Source of the DNA: UBA3537 sp965658025
GTDB lineage: Bacteria > Bacteroidota > Bacteroidia > Flavobacteriales > Flavobacteriaceae
Reading direction: 5' to 3'
Length of the DNA: 64,000 bases
Assembly: GCA_965658025.1 (NCBI GenBank)
Contig: CBFHQL010000006.1
Coordinates: forward strand, 62,001 to 126,000
Within the stretch, counting starts at the first letter, position 1, and every line of letters starts with the position of its first letter. Made by a program: the position numbers and the translations under genes. The notes under the pieces were generated by a model, which was not told where the DNA came from, did not search any database, and worked only from the letters and a program-made list of their open reading frames with translations. Shown in pieces: positions 16,837-26,764 of the stretch.

Positions 16837-18147
16837 ATGAATCACTTATCATTAATTATAAAACGAGAATTTTTATCTAAAGTAAAAAACAAATCGTTCA
16901 TTATCATGACGTTTTTGAGTCCACTGATTATGGTTGCTGTTATTTCGTTAATTGCTTATTTGACGAGCATCAATAACGAAAAAGTACGCACAATTTCAGT
17001 ACTAGATTCTTCTGAATTTTTGCAAGAAGTGCTTGTCTCATCGGAGTATACCATCTATGAAAAATTAGATGATATGAGTTTGAACGATGCTAAACAACTT
17101 TCCAATACTAATGGCTCTGACGGACTTTTGCATGTTCCAAATGTACCATTGGATGAGGTAGCAGAGCAAATTAAATTTTACTCTAAAGAATCCCCTTCAT
17201 TAGGATTTATTTCAAACCTTGAATCCAAAATTGAAAAGCGACTTGGGGAGTTGAAATTAGTAAAATCTGGCGTTGATCTTTCAAAAATTAAAGCTGCAAA
17301 AACCTATGTTGATATCAATCAAGAAAGTTATGAGGGCGTAAAAACCTCAAAAGTGGGTAGTGTCATAAAACTACTCTTTGGTGGAGTAGCAGGATATTTA
17401 CTTTTTATTTTCATCATTGTATACGGGAATTCAATTATGCGTAGTGTGATTGAAGAAAAAACAAGCCGCATTATAGAAATCATAATTTCTTCTGTCAAAC
17501 CTATACAACTGATGTTGGGAAAAATTTTTGGTACATCTCTGGCGGGACTAGCACAATTTGCCATCTGGATTATTTTGGGTAGTATTTTGATAATAGGCGT
17601 ATCTTCTGTGTTTGGCATTGATTTGTCTGTTGCCCAAACTTCTCAATCTGCTGAGGTTATGGAAACACTATCTAACCCACAAGTCAATTCTAAATTTCAA
17701 GAGTTAATTGTAGAGATTAACACCTTACCATTGTGGAATTTGGTGTTTGCGTTTATCTTGTTTTTTGTTGGCGGCTATTTATTGTACAGTTCACTTTATG
17801 CCGCTATTGGTGCCGCTGTAGATAATGAGACGGATACACAGCAATTTATGTTGCCCATCATTATGCCATTGATGCTGGCCATATATGTTGGCGCGTTTAC
17901 CGTTGTGGAAGATCCGCATGGAAGCGTATCAACGCTATTTTCGTATATTCCTTTTACTTCACCTGTAGTAATGCTCATGCGCATTCCATTTGGTGTCCCG
18001 ATATGGGAACAAACCTTGTCTTTACTTATCCTCTTTTTGACCTTTATTTTCACGGTTTGGATGGCCTCAAAAATTTACCGAGTTGGTATTTTGATGCATG
18101 GAAAAAAACCAAGCTATAAGGACCTTTTAAAGTGGTTAAAATATTAA
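16837..18147 (+). CDS. ABC-2 type permease (NatB-like)
   Basis: The 436-residue membrane protein has an N-terminal span (about 20-42), a large extracytoplasmic loop of roughly 130 residues, then a cluster of five or more spans from residue 185 on. The cytoplasmic E-E-K-T-S-R-I-I-E-I-I-I-S-S-V-K-P motif is characteristic of NatB/YhaP-type permeases. It begins 2 bases after the ATPase gene and forms an exporter with it. Confidence 0.92.
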   Translation: MNHLSLIIKREFLSKVKNKSFIIMTFLSPLIMVAVISLIAYLTSINNEKVRTISVLDSSEFLQEVLVSSEYTIYEKLDDMSLNDAKQLSNTNGSDGLLHVPNVPLDEVAEQIKFYSKESPSLGFISNLESKIEKRLGELKLVKSGVDLSKIKAAKTYVDINQESYEGVKTSKVGSVIKLLFGGVAGYLLFIFIIVYGNSIMRSVIEEKTSRIIEIIISSVKPIQLMLGKIFGTSLAGLAQFAIWIILGSILIIGVSSVFGIDLSVAQTSQSAEVMETLSNPQVNSKFQELIVEINTLPLWNLVFAFILFFVGGYLLYSSLYAAIGAAVDNETDTQQFMLPIIMPLMLAIYVGAFTVVEDPHGSVSTLFSYIPFTSPVVMLMRIPFGVPIWEQTLSLLILFLTFIFTVWMASKIYRVGILMHGKKPSYKDLLKWLKY

Positions 18148-18150
18148 ATT

Positions 18151-18158
18151 TATCTTTG
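18151..18158 (+). promoter_or_regulatory. -7 promoter box before the response regulator
   Basis: TATCTTTG matches TAnnTTTG exactly, lies just after the permease stop and 20 bases before the next ATG. Confidence 0.45.
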
Positions 18159-18178
18159 TATAAAACACACAAAAGCAT

Positions 18179-19345
18179 ATGTCTAAAATACTTATCATAG
18201 AAGACGAAGAAGCCATTCGTCGCGTTTTGGTCAAAATTTTAACCGAAGAAAGCAAAGATTATCAAGTATTTGAAGCAAGTGATGGTCTTGCAGGGGTTGA
18301 AGCATTAAAAAAAGAAGATTTTGACTTGATTTTATGTGACATCAAAATGCCAAAAATGGATGGTGTTGAGGTACTGGAAGCCGCCAAAAAAATCAAACCC
18401 GAAATCCCAATCGTGATGATTTCTGGACATGGCGATCTAGACACTGCTGTAAGTACAATGCGTTTGGGTGCTTACGATTATATCTCTAAACCCCCAGATT
18501 TAAATCGTCTTTTAAATACCATTAGAAATGCTCTCGATCGAAAAGAATTAGTGGTTGAAAATAAACGACTAAAGCGAAAAATTAGTCTGAATTATGAAAT
18601 GATTGGCGAAAGCGAACCCATTTCAAAAATTAAATCCATTATAGAAAAAGTAGCTCCTACCGAGGCACGAGTCCTTGTTACTGGACCCAACGGAACGGGG
18701 AAAGAATTAGTAGCGCATTGGTTGCATCAAAAAAGTAACCGATCCAAAGGGCCAATGGTCGAGGTCAATTGTGCGGCAATTCCTAGTGAACTTATTGAAA
18801 GTGAACTTTTTGGTCACATTAAAGGCGCTTTTACAAGTGCGCACAAAGATCGTGCAGGAAAGTTCGAAGCTGCAAACAAGGGGACTTTGTTTTTGGACGA
18901 AATAGGGGATATGAGCCTCTCTGCTCAAGCCAAAGTATTACGTGCCCTTCAAGAAAATCGGATTCAACGCGTGGGCAGTGACAAAAGCATCAAAGTCGAT
19001 GTTCGTGTTGTTGCGGCGACCAATAAAGACCTAAAAAAAGAAATTGAAGAAGGCCGTTTTCGAGAGGATTTATACCACCGATTAGCGGTCATTCTTATCG
19101 AAGTTCCTCCGCTCAACGACCGTAGAGATGATATTCCATTGCTGGTCAATTTTTTTAGTACAAAAATAGCTTCCGAGCAAGGTACAGCTACAAAGCAATT
19201 TTCGACCTCAGCCATGAAGCTTTTGAAAAGTTACAATTGGACTGGAAATATTCGTGAGTTGAGGAATGTTGTCGAACGTCTTATCATCCTTGGTGCTGAT
19301 GAAATTACAGATGTAGACGTTCGTACTTTTGCAAGTAAATCGTAA
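18179..19345 (+). CDS. Sigma-54-type response regulator lacking a DNA-binding domain
   Basis: Residues 1-120 are a receiver domain with the acidic pair E8/D9 and phosphoacceptor Asp54. Residues about 140-375 are an AAA+ sigma-54 activation domain: Walker A-like GPNGTGKE, the sigma-54-contacting GAFTSA loop, Walker B GTLFLDEIGDM, and the arginine-finger region F-R-E-D-L-Y-H-R-L. The protein ends at 388 with no Fis-type helix-turn-helix, so it may act without specific DNA binding or through a partner. No histidine kinase is adjacent. Confidence 0.93.
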   Translation: MSKILIIEDEEAIRRVLVKILTEESKDYQVFEASDGLAGVEALKKEDFDLILCDIKMPKMDGVEVLEAAKKIKPEIPIVMISGHGDLDTAVSTMRLGAYDYISKPPDLNRLLNTIRNALDRKELVVENKRLKRKISLNYEMIGESEPISKIKSIIEKVAPTEARVLVTGPNGTGKELVAHWLHQKSNRSKGPMVEVNCAAIPSELIESELFGHIKGAFTSAHKDRAGKFEAANKGTLFLDEIGDMSLSAQAKVLRALQENRIQRVGSDKSIKVDVRVVAATNKDLKKEIEEGRFREDLYHRLAVILIEVPPLNDRRDDIPLLVNFFSTKIASEQGTATKQFSTSAMKLLKSYNWTGNIRELRNVVERLIILGADEITDVDVRTFASKS

Positions 19346-19368
19346 ATTTGAAAATAAATCAATCCCCA

Positions 19369-20769
19369 ATGAATAAAATAATAATCTTCTTTTTATCCAT
19401 CAATCTTATCGTTTTTGCGCAAGATGATGCTGCCCAACTGAAAAGTATCTATAGTACTTCTCTTACCAATGGCAAAAGCTATGAGTGGCTAAGGTATTTA
19501 TCAAATGAAATTGGCGGTCGTCTTTCGGGATCGCTCAACGCAGAATTGGCTGTAGAATACACCAAAAATGAGTTAGAACAGTTAGGTTTAGATAAAGTTT
19601 GGTTACAACCTGTAATGGTGCCAAAATGGGTGCGTGGCAACCCAGAATTTGCATACATTGAAACTGCACCTGGAAAAACAATTCCCGTCAATCTCTGTGC
19701 CTTAGGGGGGTCTGTTTCCACCCCACCACAGGGGCTAAAAGCCGAACTTATAGAAGTTCAAGGCATAGAAGATTTAAACAGATTGAGTCGTGGTGATGTT
19801 GAAGGCAAAATTGTATTTTTTAATAGATCCATGCAAGCCGATTTGATTTCAACATTTGAGGCCTACGGAGGATGTGTCGACCAGCGTTATGACGGCGCTA
19901 AAGAAGCTGCCAAGCTCGGCGCTGTAGGAACCATTGTGCGTTCCATGAACCTTCGTCTCGATGATCTACCTCATACAGGTGCTATGTCTTATGGTGATAC
20001 GCCTGTGAAAAATCGTATTCCCTCAGCAGCCATTAGTACTAATGATGCAGAACGTCTAAGTGGTATTTTAAAAATTGAGCCAAAAGTCAAATTTTATTTC
20101 AAACAAAATTGCAAACAACTGAAAGATGTTCAGTCCTACAATGTCATTGGCGAAATTACGGGGAGTCAATACCCCAACGAAATCATCATTGTTGGCGGAC
20201 ATTTGGATTCTTGGGATTTAGGTGACGGTTCGCACGACGATGGTGCCGGTTGTGTACAATCGATGGATGTATTACGTCTGTTAAAGGAAACTGGAGTTCG
20301 TCCAAAGCGCACTATACGTGTAGTGCTTTTTATGAATGAAGAAAATGGACTTCGAGGCGGTCGAAAATATGCTGAGGTCGCCAAGAAAAAAGGAGAAAAA
20401 CACATTTTTGCTTTAGAAAGTGATTCTGGAGGTTTTACGCCCAGAGGTTTTTCTTTTGATGGTCCTGACTATAAAATCAACCAAATTTTAAATTGGAAAC
20501 CCCTTTTTGAACCTTATCTTATTCATTATTTCAAAAAAGGAGGAAGTGGTGCTGATATTGGTCCACTAAAAAATGACGAACTTGTTTTGGCTGGATTACG
20601 CCCAGATTCTCAGCGTTATTTCGACCATCATCATGCTGCCAACGACACTTTTGATGCCGTGAACAAACGTGAATTAGAACTGGGTGCAGCCACAATGACA
20701 TCGCTTATTTATCTTATCGATAAATATGGTTTCAATGCGATTCAAAGTCAAAACCAATTGAAAGACTAA
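19369..20769 (+). CDS. Secreted M28-family metallopeptidase
   Basis: The chosen ATG (23 bases after the regulator stop) starts a signal peptide ending V-F-A-Q; an in-frame TTG lies 21 bases upstream. The 466-residue protein has a PA-like insert near 120-250 and the M28 dizinc site: HLDSWD at about 278-283, the HDDGAG Asp at 290, NEE at 323-325, E-S-D-S-G-G, and the final HHHAANDTFD. It is likely a periplasmic or secreted aminopeptidase/carboxypeptidase. The specificity cannot be read. Confidence 0.9.
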   Translation: MNKIIIFFLSINLIVFAQDDAAQLKSIYSTSLTNGKSYEWLRYLSNEIGGRLSGSLNAELAVEYTKNELEQLGLDKVWLQPVMVPKWVRGNPEFAYIETAPGKTIPVNLCALGGSVSTPPQGLKAELIEVQGIEDLNRLSRGDVEGKIVFFNRSMQADLISTFEAYGGCVDQRYDGAKEAAKLGAVGTIVRSMNLRLDDLPHTGAMSYGDTPVKNRIPSAAISTNDAERLSGILKIEPKVKFYFKQNCKQLKDVQSYNVIGEITGSQYPNEIIIVGGHLDSWDLGDGSHDDGAGCVQSMDVLRLLKETGVRPKRTIRVVLFMNEENGLRGGRKYAEVAKKKGEKHIFALESDSGGFTPRGFSFDGPDYKINQILNWKPLFEPYLIHYFKKGGSGADIGPLKNDELVLAGLRPDSQRYFDHHHAANDTFDAVNKRELELGAATMTSLIYLIDKYGFNAIQSQNQLKD

Positions 20770-20787
20770 AAATATTTAATCAAAATT

Positions 20788-21609
20788 TTAAAGACTATTT
20801 ATTGTCTTTTTAATTGCAGTAAGATTCGTCAAAAGTTTTTCTAAATGATTCAAATCCAGCATATTAGCCCCATCACTTTTGGCATTTGCGGGGTCAAAAT
20901 GGGTTTCAATAAATAAACCATCAATATTATTGACCACACCTGCTCTGGCAATGGTCTCAATCATTTCTGGGCGACCGCCTGTGACGCCACTTGTTTGATT
21001 TGGTTGTTGAAGTGAATGGGTCACATCCAAAACCGTTGGTGCAAATTGGCGCATGGTGGGGATTCCTCTAAAATCTACAATCATGTCTTGATAGCCAAAC
21101 ATGGTCCCACGATCAGTAATCCAAACCTTTTCATTTCCAGCGTCTTTTACTTTTTGAACGGCGTGTTTCATGGCCTCAGGACTCATAAATTGCCCTTTTT
21201 TTAGGTTAACAACCTTTCCTGTTTTTGCGGCAGCCACAACCAAATCGGTTTGACGCACAAGAAATGCAGGAATTTGAAGTACATCTACATATTCGGCAGC
21301 CATTGTAGCATCGCTAACCTCGTGAATATCTGTAACGGTTGGAATATCAAAAGTTTCAGAAACTTTACGTAAAATTTTCAGCGCTTTTTCATCGCCAATC
21401 CCTGTAAAACTATCGATACGGCTACGGTTCGCTTTTTTAAAACTTCCTTTAAAAATATAGGGAATATTAAGATTATCTGTGATTTTGCAAACGCGTTCTG
21501 CAATGCGCAGCGCCATAGTTTCCCCCTCAATTGCACAGGGTCCTGCAAGCAAGAAAAATTGACCAGAATCGGTATGTTTTAGTTTTGGAATATTGTGATG
21601 TCCCATCAA
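20788..21609 (-). CDS. kdsA: 3-deoxy-8-phosphooctulonate synthase
   Basis: KdsA condenses phosphoenolpyruvate with arabinose 5-phosphate to Kdo-8-phosphate for the lipopolysaccharide inner core. The 273-residue length is normal. Visible signatures are LAGPCAIEGE, the KGSFKKANRSR substrate loop, PTVTDIHE, LKKGQFMSP and the late FIETHFDP. It is a single gene convergent with the M28 peptidase gene. Confidence 0.96.
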   Translation of the reverse strand: MMGHHNIPKLKHTDSGQFFLLAGPCAIEGETMALRIAERVCKITDNLNIPYIFKGSFKKANRSRIDSFTGIGDEKALKILRKVSETFDIPTVTDIHEVSDATMAAEYVDVLQIPAFLVRQTDLVVAAAKTGKVVNLKKGQFMSPEAMKHAVQKVKDAGNEKVWITDRGTMFGYQDMIVDFRGIPTMRQFAPTVLDVTHSLQQPNQTSGVTGGRPEMIETIARAGVVNNIDGLFIETHFDPANAKSDGANMLDLNHLEKLLTNLTAIKKTINSL

Positions 21610-21625
21610 AAATGTGTTTATGTTG

Positions 21626-21633
21626 CAAATATA
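21626..21633 (-). promoter_or_regulatory. -7 promoter box before kdsA
   Basis: Minus-strand TATATTTG matches the consensus and lies 16 bases before the kdsA start codon. Confidence 0.45.
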
Positions 21634-21692
21634 AACAAATTAAAAACCCTATGATTGTTTTTGTAATGCTGTATAGTCCTAAAAATTAAGCG

Positions 21693-21700
21693 TACCTTTG
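21693..21700 (+). promoter_or_regulatory. -7 promoter box before typA
   Basis: TACCTTTG matches TAnnTTTG and is 22 bases before the typA ATG. No clear -33 TTG is placed correctly. Confidence 0.45.
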
Positions 21701-21722
21701 CTCGCTCAAAATAGGGTTCGCT

Positions 21723-23522
21723 ATGAATAAGATAAAAAATATTGCCATTATTGCCCATGTCGATCATGGAAAAACTACTCTTGTGGATAAGATTTTATAC
21801 CACTGTCAATTGTTTCGTGAAAACGAAAATAAAGGTGATTTGATCTTGGATAACAACGATTTAGAGCGTGAACGTGGAATTACCATTACGTCCAAAAATG
21901 TTTCTGTCGTTTATAAAGACACCAAAATCAACATCATAGATACTCCTGGACACGCCGATTTTGGTGGAGAAGTAGAACGCGTCCTGAATATGGCCGATGG
22001 TGTTTTGCTTTTGGTTGATGCCTTTGAAGGGCCAATGCCACAAACGCGCTTTGTGTTACAAAAAGCCATTAGTTTAGGGTTGAAACCCTGTGTTGTTGTC
22101 AATAAGGTTGATAAAGAAAATTGTACACCAGACGAAGTCCATGAAGCTGTTTTTGATCTTATGTTTGAACTTGAAGCTGAAGAATGGCAGTTGGACTTTC
22201 CAACAGTATATGGTTCAGCCAAATTCAATTGGATGAGTGACGATTGGAATGAAAAAACAGACTCCATTGCGCCACTATTGGATATGGTTATTGATCATAT
22301 ACCATCCCCAAAATTTGATGAAGGCAATACACAAATGCTGATCACTTCTTTGGATTATTCATCGTTTACGGGTCGAATAGCCATAGGGCGATTGCAACGT
22401 GGAACCTTAGAAACAAATCAACCTGTTACATTGGTAAAAAGAGATGGCTCAAAGTTAAAATCTAAAATAAAAGAACTTCATGTTTTTGAAGGATTGGGAA
22501 GAAAGAAAGTTGAAAAAATTAATGCAGGAGAAATCTGTGCACTTGTTGGATTAGATGGGTTTGAAATTGGAGATACCATTGCCGATATAGAAGCTCCTGA
22601 AGCTTTAGAAACGATCGCGATAGACGAGCCGACCATGAGTATGTTGTTTACCATCAATGACTCTCCGTTTTTTGGTAAAGAAGGAAAATTTGTCACTTCA
22701 CGCCATTTAAAAGAACGTTTGGAAAAAGAGTTGGAGAAGAATTTAGCACTTCGTTTAGAAGAAACCGATAGCGCCGACAAGTTTATGGTTTTTGGTCGTG
22801 GTGTATTACACTTATCAGTCCTAATCGAAACTATGCGTAGAGAGGGGTACGAACTTCAAATCGGTCAGCCACAAGTTATCATCAAAGAAATTGATGGGAT
22901 TAAATGTGAACCCGTAGAGGAAATGACTATTGATTTGCCAGAACATATTTCAGGAAAAGCCGTAGAAATGGTCACCATGCGTAAAGGAGAGCTTTTGAGT
23001 ATGGAAGTCAAAGGGCAGCGTATGGTGTGTCAATTTATTATTCCCTCAAGAGGAATTATTGGCTTGCGAAATCAATTGCTTACAGCCACTGCTGGAGAGG
23101 CCATTATGGCACACCGATTTAAAGAATATCAACCCCTAAAAGGAGGAATTCCTGAACGCCAAAATGGGTCCTTGGTTTCTATGGAAAACGGTTCAGCTAT
23201 TCCTTATTCTATTGATAAACTTCAAGATCGTGGAAAATTCTTTGTAGATCCAGGGGAATCGATTTATGAAGGCCAAGTAATAGGTGAAAATTCTCGTGGT
23301 GATGATATGGTGGTTAATGTCACAAAAACCAAAAAATTGAGTAATGTTCGTAGTTCGGGTGCCGATGATAAAGCCAAAATTGTACCTGCTATAAAATTTT
23401 CACTTGAGGAAGCTTTAGAATACATTCAAAAGGATGAGTATGTAGAAGTCACGCCCAATAGTCTTAGACTTCGAAAAATTTACCTCAAAGAAGTAGACCG
23501 AAAGCGAAATAAAGCACTTTAG
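21723..23522 (+). CDS. typA: Ribosome-associated GTPase TypA/BipA
   Basis: TypA is an EF-G-like translational GTPase needed for ribosome assembly and growth under stress. The 599-residue protein shows AHVDHGKTTL (G1), RERGITITSKN (switch I), DTPGHADFGGEV (G3) and NKVDKENC (G4). EF-G-like domains III and V and the TypA-specific C-terminal domain follow. The gene is followed by a small membrane-protein ORF whose ATG lies 1 base after the typA stop. Confidence 0.96.
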   Translation: MNKIKNIAIIAHVDHGKTTLVDKILYHCQLFRENENKGDLILDNNDLERERGITITSKNVSVVYKDTKINIIDTPGHADFGGEVERVLNMADGVLLLVDAFEGPMPQTRFVLQKAISLGLKPCVVVNKVDKENCTPDEVHEAVFDLMFELEAEEWQLDFPTVYGSAKFNWMSDDWNEKTDSIAPLLDMVIDHIPSPKFDEGNTQMLITSLDYSSFTGRIAIGRLQRGTLETNQPVTLVKRDGSKLKSKIKELHVFEGLGRKKVEKINAGEICALVGLDGFEIGDTIADIEAPEALETIAIDEPTMSMLFTINDSPFFGKEGKFVTSRHLKERLEKELEKNLALRLEETDSADKFMVFGRGVLHLSVLIETMRREGYELQIGQPQVIIKEIDGIKCEPVEEMTIDLPEHISGKAVEMVTMRKGELLSMEVKGQRMVCQFIIPSRGIIGLRNQLLTATAGEAIMAHRFKEYQPLKGGIPERQNGSLVSMENGSAIPYSIDKLQDRGKFFVDPGESIYEGQVIGENSRGDDMVVNVTKTKKLSNVRSSGADDKAKIVPAIKFSLEEALEYIQKDEYVEVTPNSLRLRKIYLKEVDRKRNKAL

Positions 23523-23523
23523 A

Positions 23524-23757
23524 ATGGATTTTTCATTGGTTACTACTGCCGAATGGATTGGTTATGCCGCAACCGTGGTACTGCTCATATCTTTTGCTAT
23601 GCCACATTTACGTGGGCTTAGAATGGTCAATTCTGTTGCGTGTTTATTGTTTGTAGTTTATGGAGTTTTGCTTTCCAATGCTTGGCCCATTATTATTTCC
23701 AACGCCGCAATTTTTGCAATTAATATCTATTACTTGTTTTTGAAGAAAAATCAGTAA
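23524..23757 (+). CDS. Small three-span membrane protein, SemiSWEET/YgjV-like
   Basis: The 77-residue protein has three hydrophobic segments (about 10-27, 34-50, 54-72) with a central M-P-H-L-R-G-L-R turn, matching the size and layout of YgjV-type or SemiSWEET half-transporters. A strict PQ motif is missing, so sugar transport is not shown. It is translationally close to typA and probably in its transcript. Confidence 0.65.
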   Translation: MDFSLVTTAEWIGYAATVVLLISFAMPHLRGLRMVNSVACLLFVVYGVLLSNAWPIIISNAAIFAINIYYLFLKKNQ

Positions 23758-23800
23758 CTTCACTTCTTGATAACATGCACAAACAATTTTGAACATTAAC

Positions 23801-23826
23801 AGTTCATAGTTTGTGACGTGTGAACT
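23801..23826. repeat. Inverted repeat before the flippase gene
   Basis: AGTTCA and TGAACT flank a 14-base loop with TTTGTGACG. A TATTTTAATTTT run follows, so it could end the typA transcript. It could also be an operator for the glycan cluster, whose GTG start is 17 bases downstream. Confidence 0.4.
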
Positions 23827-23842
23827 ATTTTAATTTTAATTA

Positions 23843-25132
23843 GTGAAATTACCACAATTCATAGCCAACAATTTAATTTTAAAAATCACCTCGTTGAATT
23901 CTGTGGTTGTTGGGGTTCGACTCCTTATTTCGCTAGTGGTTCAAAATCTTTTGGCACACTATACAGGGCAGTCTGGAATTGCAAAAGTGGGGCAAATTCG
24001 AAACCTCTCTAGTATTTTAATGAGTCTTTCTTCTTTGGGCGTTTTTAATGGTGTTGTAAAATATGTTTCCGAATATAAAAATGATCAAGAAGGGCTAAAA
24101 AAACTGTTTTCTACGGTTTATATGCTTTCTACTTTAGCTACACTTGTTCTTTCTCTTTTACTGTTTTTCGGTGCGACAAAGCTATCCGTTTGGTTGTTTT
24201 TTAGTGAAGATTATTATTTGGTATTTCAATTATTGGCAGTAGCAGCTCCATTTATTGCTATGAATCGAATTTTTTACGGTGTGATTAGCGGACTTAAGGC
24301 GTACAAAATCAATGCAAAAATTGAAATCATTTGGTACACATTGGCCTCTATTTTACTGTTGATTAGTTTGTATTTTTATAATATAAATGGAGTCCTGTTG
24401 GCTCTTGCCGTAACGCCAATCATCCAGTTTTGTATTACAATTTTTCTTTTCGGTAAAACACTTCAAGAGTATATTCGTTTTAAACAGCTTGTTTTCAAGA
24501 CCCCAATGCTCAGAATACTTCTTGGATTCACCCTAATTTCGTTTGTTGCAACGGTTTGCTCAAATTTGGTTGATATCAATTTTAGAACTTCAATTTCTGA
24601 ACGTTTAAGTGAAAATGAAGCAGGAATTTGGACGGCTATGTCCTCGATTTCAAAAATATATATGCAGTTTCTTATCGCTATTTTTTCGCTTTATATATTA
24701 CCAAAATATGCTGAAATTAAATCATCTTTCGAATTTCGTTCTGAACTAAAATCAATTTACACATCTTTGGTGCCATTGGTGGTTGTAGGCATGTTATTCG
24801 TTTATAACCTTCGTGAGTTTATTGTATTGACCATCTATAATAAGGCATTTTTATCCATGACATTGTTATTCAAATGGCAGCTTCTTGCTGATTTCCTACG
24901 TTTTGTGGCCAACATTCTTTCGTTCAAATTTTTGGCCAAAAAGCAAATTATTCAATTTGTATCCACACAACTTTTAGGGTTGCTCTTGTATTATGTTTTT
25001 GGACATCAATTAATCGAAAATTATCAAACTGAGGGGGTTGTTATGGGCTTGTTTTTCAGTAATTTAGTATATTTAGGAGTAGTTATAGTAGTACTTAAAG
25101 ATGAACTTTTCGGAAAAAACAAACTACTGTGA
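23843..25132 (+). CDS. Wzx-type polysaccharide / O-antigen flippase
   Basis: The 429-residue protein starts at GTG and has about twelve hydrophobic segments in the MOP/PST layout. Its N-terminus (VVGVRLLISLVVQNLLAHY) and central T-A-M-S-S-I-S-K-I-Y-M-Q-F resemble WzxE/O-antigen translocases. These flip lipid-linked glycan units across the inner membrane. It heads a co-directional cluster with the sulfatase-fold transferase and a GT4 glycosyltransferase. The exact glycan is unknown. Confidence 0.87.
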   Translation: MKLPQFIANNLILKITSLNSVVVGVRLLISLVVQNLLAHYTGQSGIAKVGQIRNLSSILMSLSSLGVFNGVVKYVSEYKNDQEGLKKLFSTVYMLSTLATLVLSLLLFFGATKLSVWLFFSEDYYLVFQLLAVAAPFIAMNRIFYGVISGLKAYKINAKIEIIWYTLASILLLISLYFYNINGVLLALAVTPIIQFCITIFLFGKTLQEYIRFKQLVFKTPMLRILLGFTLISFVATVCSNLVDINFRTSISERLSENEAGIWTAMSSISKIYMQFLIAIFSLYILPKYAEIKSSFEFRSELKSIYTSLVPLVVVGMLFVYNLREFIVLTIYNKAFLSMTLLFKWQLLADFLRFVANILSFKFLAKKQIIQFVSTQLLGLLLYYVFGHQLIENYQTEGVVMGLFFSNLVYLGVVIVVLKDELFGKNKLL

Positions 25133-25144
25133 AATTAATTCAAA

Positions 25145-26764
25145 ATGCGAAGTTTTTATCGTTTTAAAATCCTTTACCTGAATTATTTAGTCGTGATTAT
25201 TACGGCTCTATTTTTAGTACTTTTTAAATGTACTTATGAGCAGGAAATTATTTTAAATCTCGTTGAAAATTGCCTTTTTGCATTTGTCTTGGTTGGCCTC
25301 TCATTTTTTATTAAATCAAATCGATTTAGGCGTTTATTTGGCATAGTAGCATACATATTATTTTCGTTGTCATTGGTTATTGAAACGATATACTATTTAC
25401 TCTTTAAAGTTTTTATCAGTTCATCTACATTGTATTTAGTATTTGACACCAATTTTGAGGAATCATCAGAGTTTATAAAAACTTACATTGGCTCTTTTGA
25501 GATTTTTTCGGTACTATTTCTTTTAATTGTGATGGCTTATTTTGCCATGAGAGTGTATAAACAATACAATGGAACTAGCGCAATAGGTAAGGCCATGTCT
25601 TTAAGACTGTTGATAGGACTTGGATTATGTCTTGGATATCTAAAATTCTCTACACAAATCATCTATAATTTGCCATACCTTGTTTTGAAATCCTACAATG
25701 AATATTCTAGAGTATCCAAAGGATTTGATGCTTATGCAGATGATAAAACAGGAAATTTCCAAAAAGCAATTTTACCAATAACTGAAAACAAAAATGGTGT
25801 CCATATTGTTATTTTGGGCGAATCAACCGCTCGTTCTCATATGGGACTTTATGGTTATTACCGACAAACAACGCCCAATTTGTCCTCAATTTCCCAGGAT
25901 TTGTGGGTGTATAAGGATGTTATTAGTCCGAATGCGCATACCATAGAATCTGTTACCAAAATGCTAACATTAGGGAATTATGAAAATCCAGATGATATTT
26001 GGAAAGGATCTATTATTCAATTAGCCAATTCGGTGGGCTTTCAAACTTATTGGTTGTCCAATCAGCGTCCTATTGGAATGTATGAAAGTTTGGTTACAAA
26101 AATCGGACGTTCCTCATCAGAAATCAAATTTATGACCACGATGCATGGCCGACACAACAGAATTTTAGATCAATCCTTAATTCCAGAACTTGATCGTATT
26201 CTTGAATCACCAAGCGATAGTCCAAAATTTATTATAATTCATTTAGCCGGTACTCATATGTTGTACAAAAATCGTTATCCCAAAGACCAACAAATTTTTA
26301 CGGACACCCCCAATTTAAAATTTTTATCCCCATCAAATATTGAAACGGTTAATCATTATGATAATGCCGTTTTGCATACTGATTTTGTGGTCTATTCTAT
26401 TATCAATAGGGTTAAGCAATTAGGTGCCAAAAGTACTGTCATGTATTTGTCCGACCATGGAGAGGAATTATTTCAGGATGCAGATTTTGCAGGGCATAAT
26501 GAAGATATTGGAACCAGAAGCATGTATGAAATCCCATTTTTTATATGGCAATCAGAGAAGTACAAAAATGATGTAAACCTGAAGTTTGACCCTAACTGTC
26601 CATATATGACAGACGATTTTTTTCACAGTATGGCTGATGTATTGCAAATTTCGTCAACAGCTGTCGATTCCACGCGAAGTATTTTTTCGGAATATTTTAA
26701 ACCTCGAAAACGCCTTCTTGCTAGCGGAAAAGATTATGAAACTTTATTTCATTCAAATCAATGA
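25145..26764 (+). CDS. Phosphoethanolamine transferase-like membrane enzyme (EptA/CptA type)
   Basis: Five N-terminal membrane spans (residues about 1-190) precede a periplasmic sulfatase-fold domain. Metal ligand Glu226 is in LGESTARSHMGLYGY. The likely nucleophile is Thr266 in N-A-H-T-I-E-S. The metal-site D and H are in Y-L-S-D-H-G-E-E-L, with a further His in F-A-G-H-N-E-D. Such enzymes move phosphoethanolamine from lipid to lipid A or core sugars, which can change polymyxin sensitivity. The Thr266 choice is by analogy with MCR-type enzymes. The GT4 gene overlaps its end by 4 bases. Confidence 0.88.
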   Translation: MRSFYRFKILYLNYLVVIITALFLVLFKCTYEQEIILNLVENCLFAFVLVGLSFFIKSNRFRRLFGIVAYILFSLSLVIETIYYLLFKVFISSSTLYLVFDTNFEESSEFIKTYIGSFEIFSVLFLLIVMAYFAMRVYKQYNGTSAIGKAMSLRLLIGLGLCLGYLKFSTQIIYNLPYLVLKSYNEYSRVSKGFDAYADDKTGNFQKAILPITENKNGVHIVILGESTARSHMGLYGYYRQTTPNLSSISQDLWVYKDVISPNAHTIESVTKMLTLGNYENPDDIWKGSIIQLANSVGFQTYWLSNQRPIGMYESLVTKIGRSSSEIKFMTTMHGRHNRILDQSLIPELDRILESPSDSPKFIIIHLAGTHMLYKNRYPKDQQIFTDTPNLKFLSPSNIETVNHYDNAVLHTDFVVYSIINRVKQLGAKSTVMYLSDHGEELFQDADFAGHNEDIGTRSMYEIPFFIWQSEKYKNDVNLKFDPNCPYMTDDFFHSMADVLQISSTAVDSTRSIFSEYFKPRKRLLASGKDYETLFHSNQ

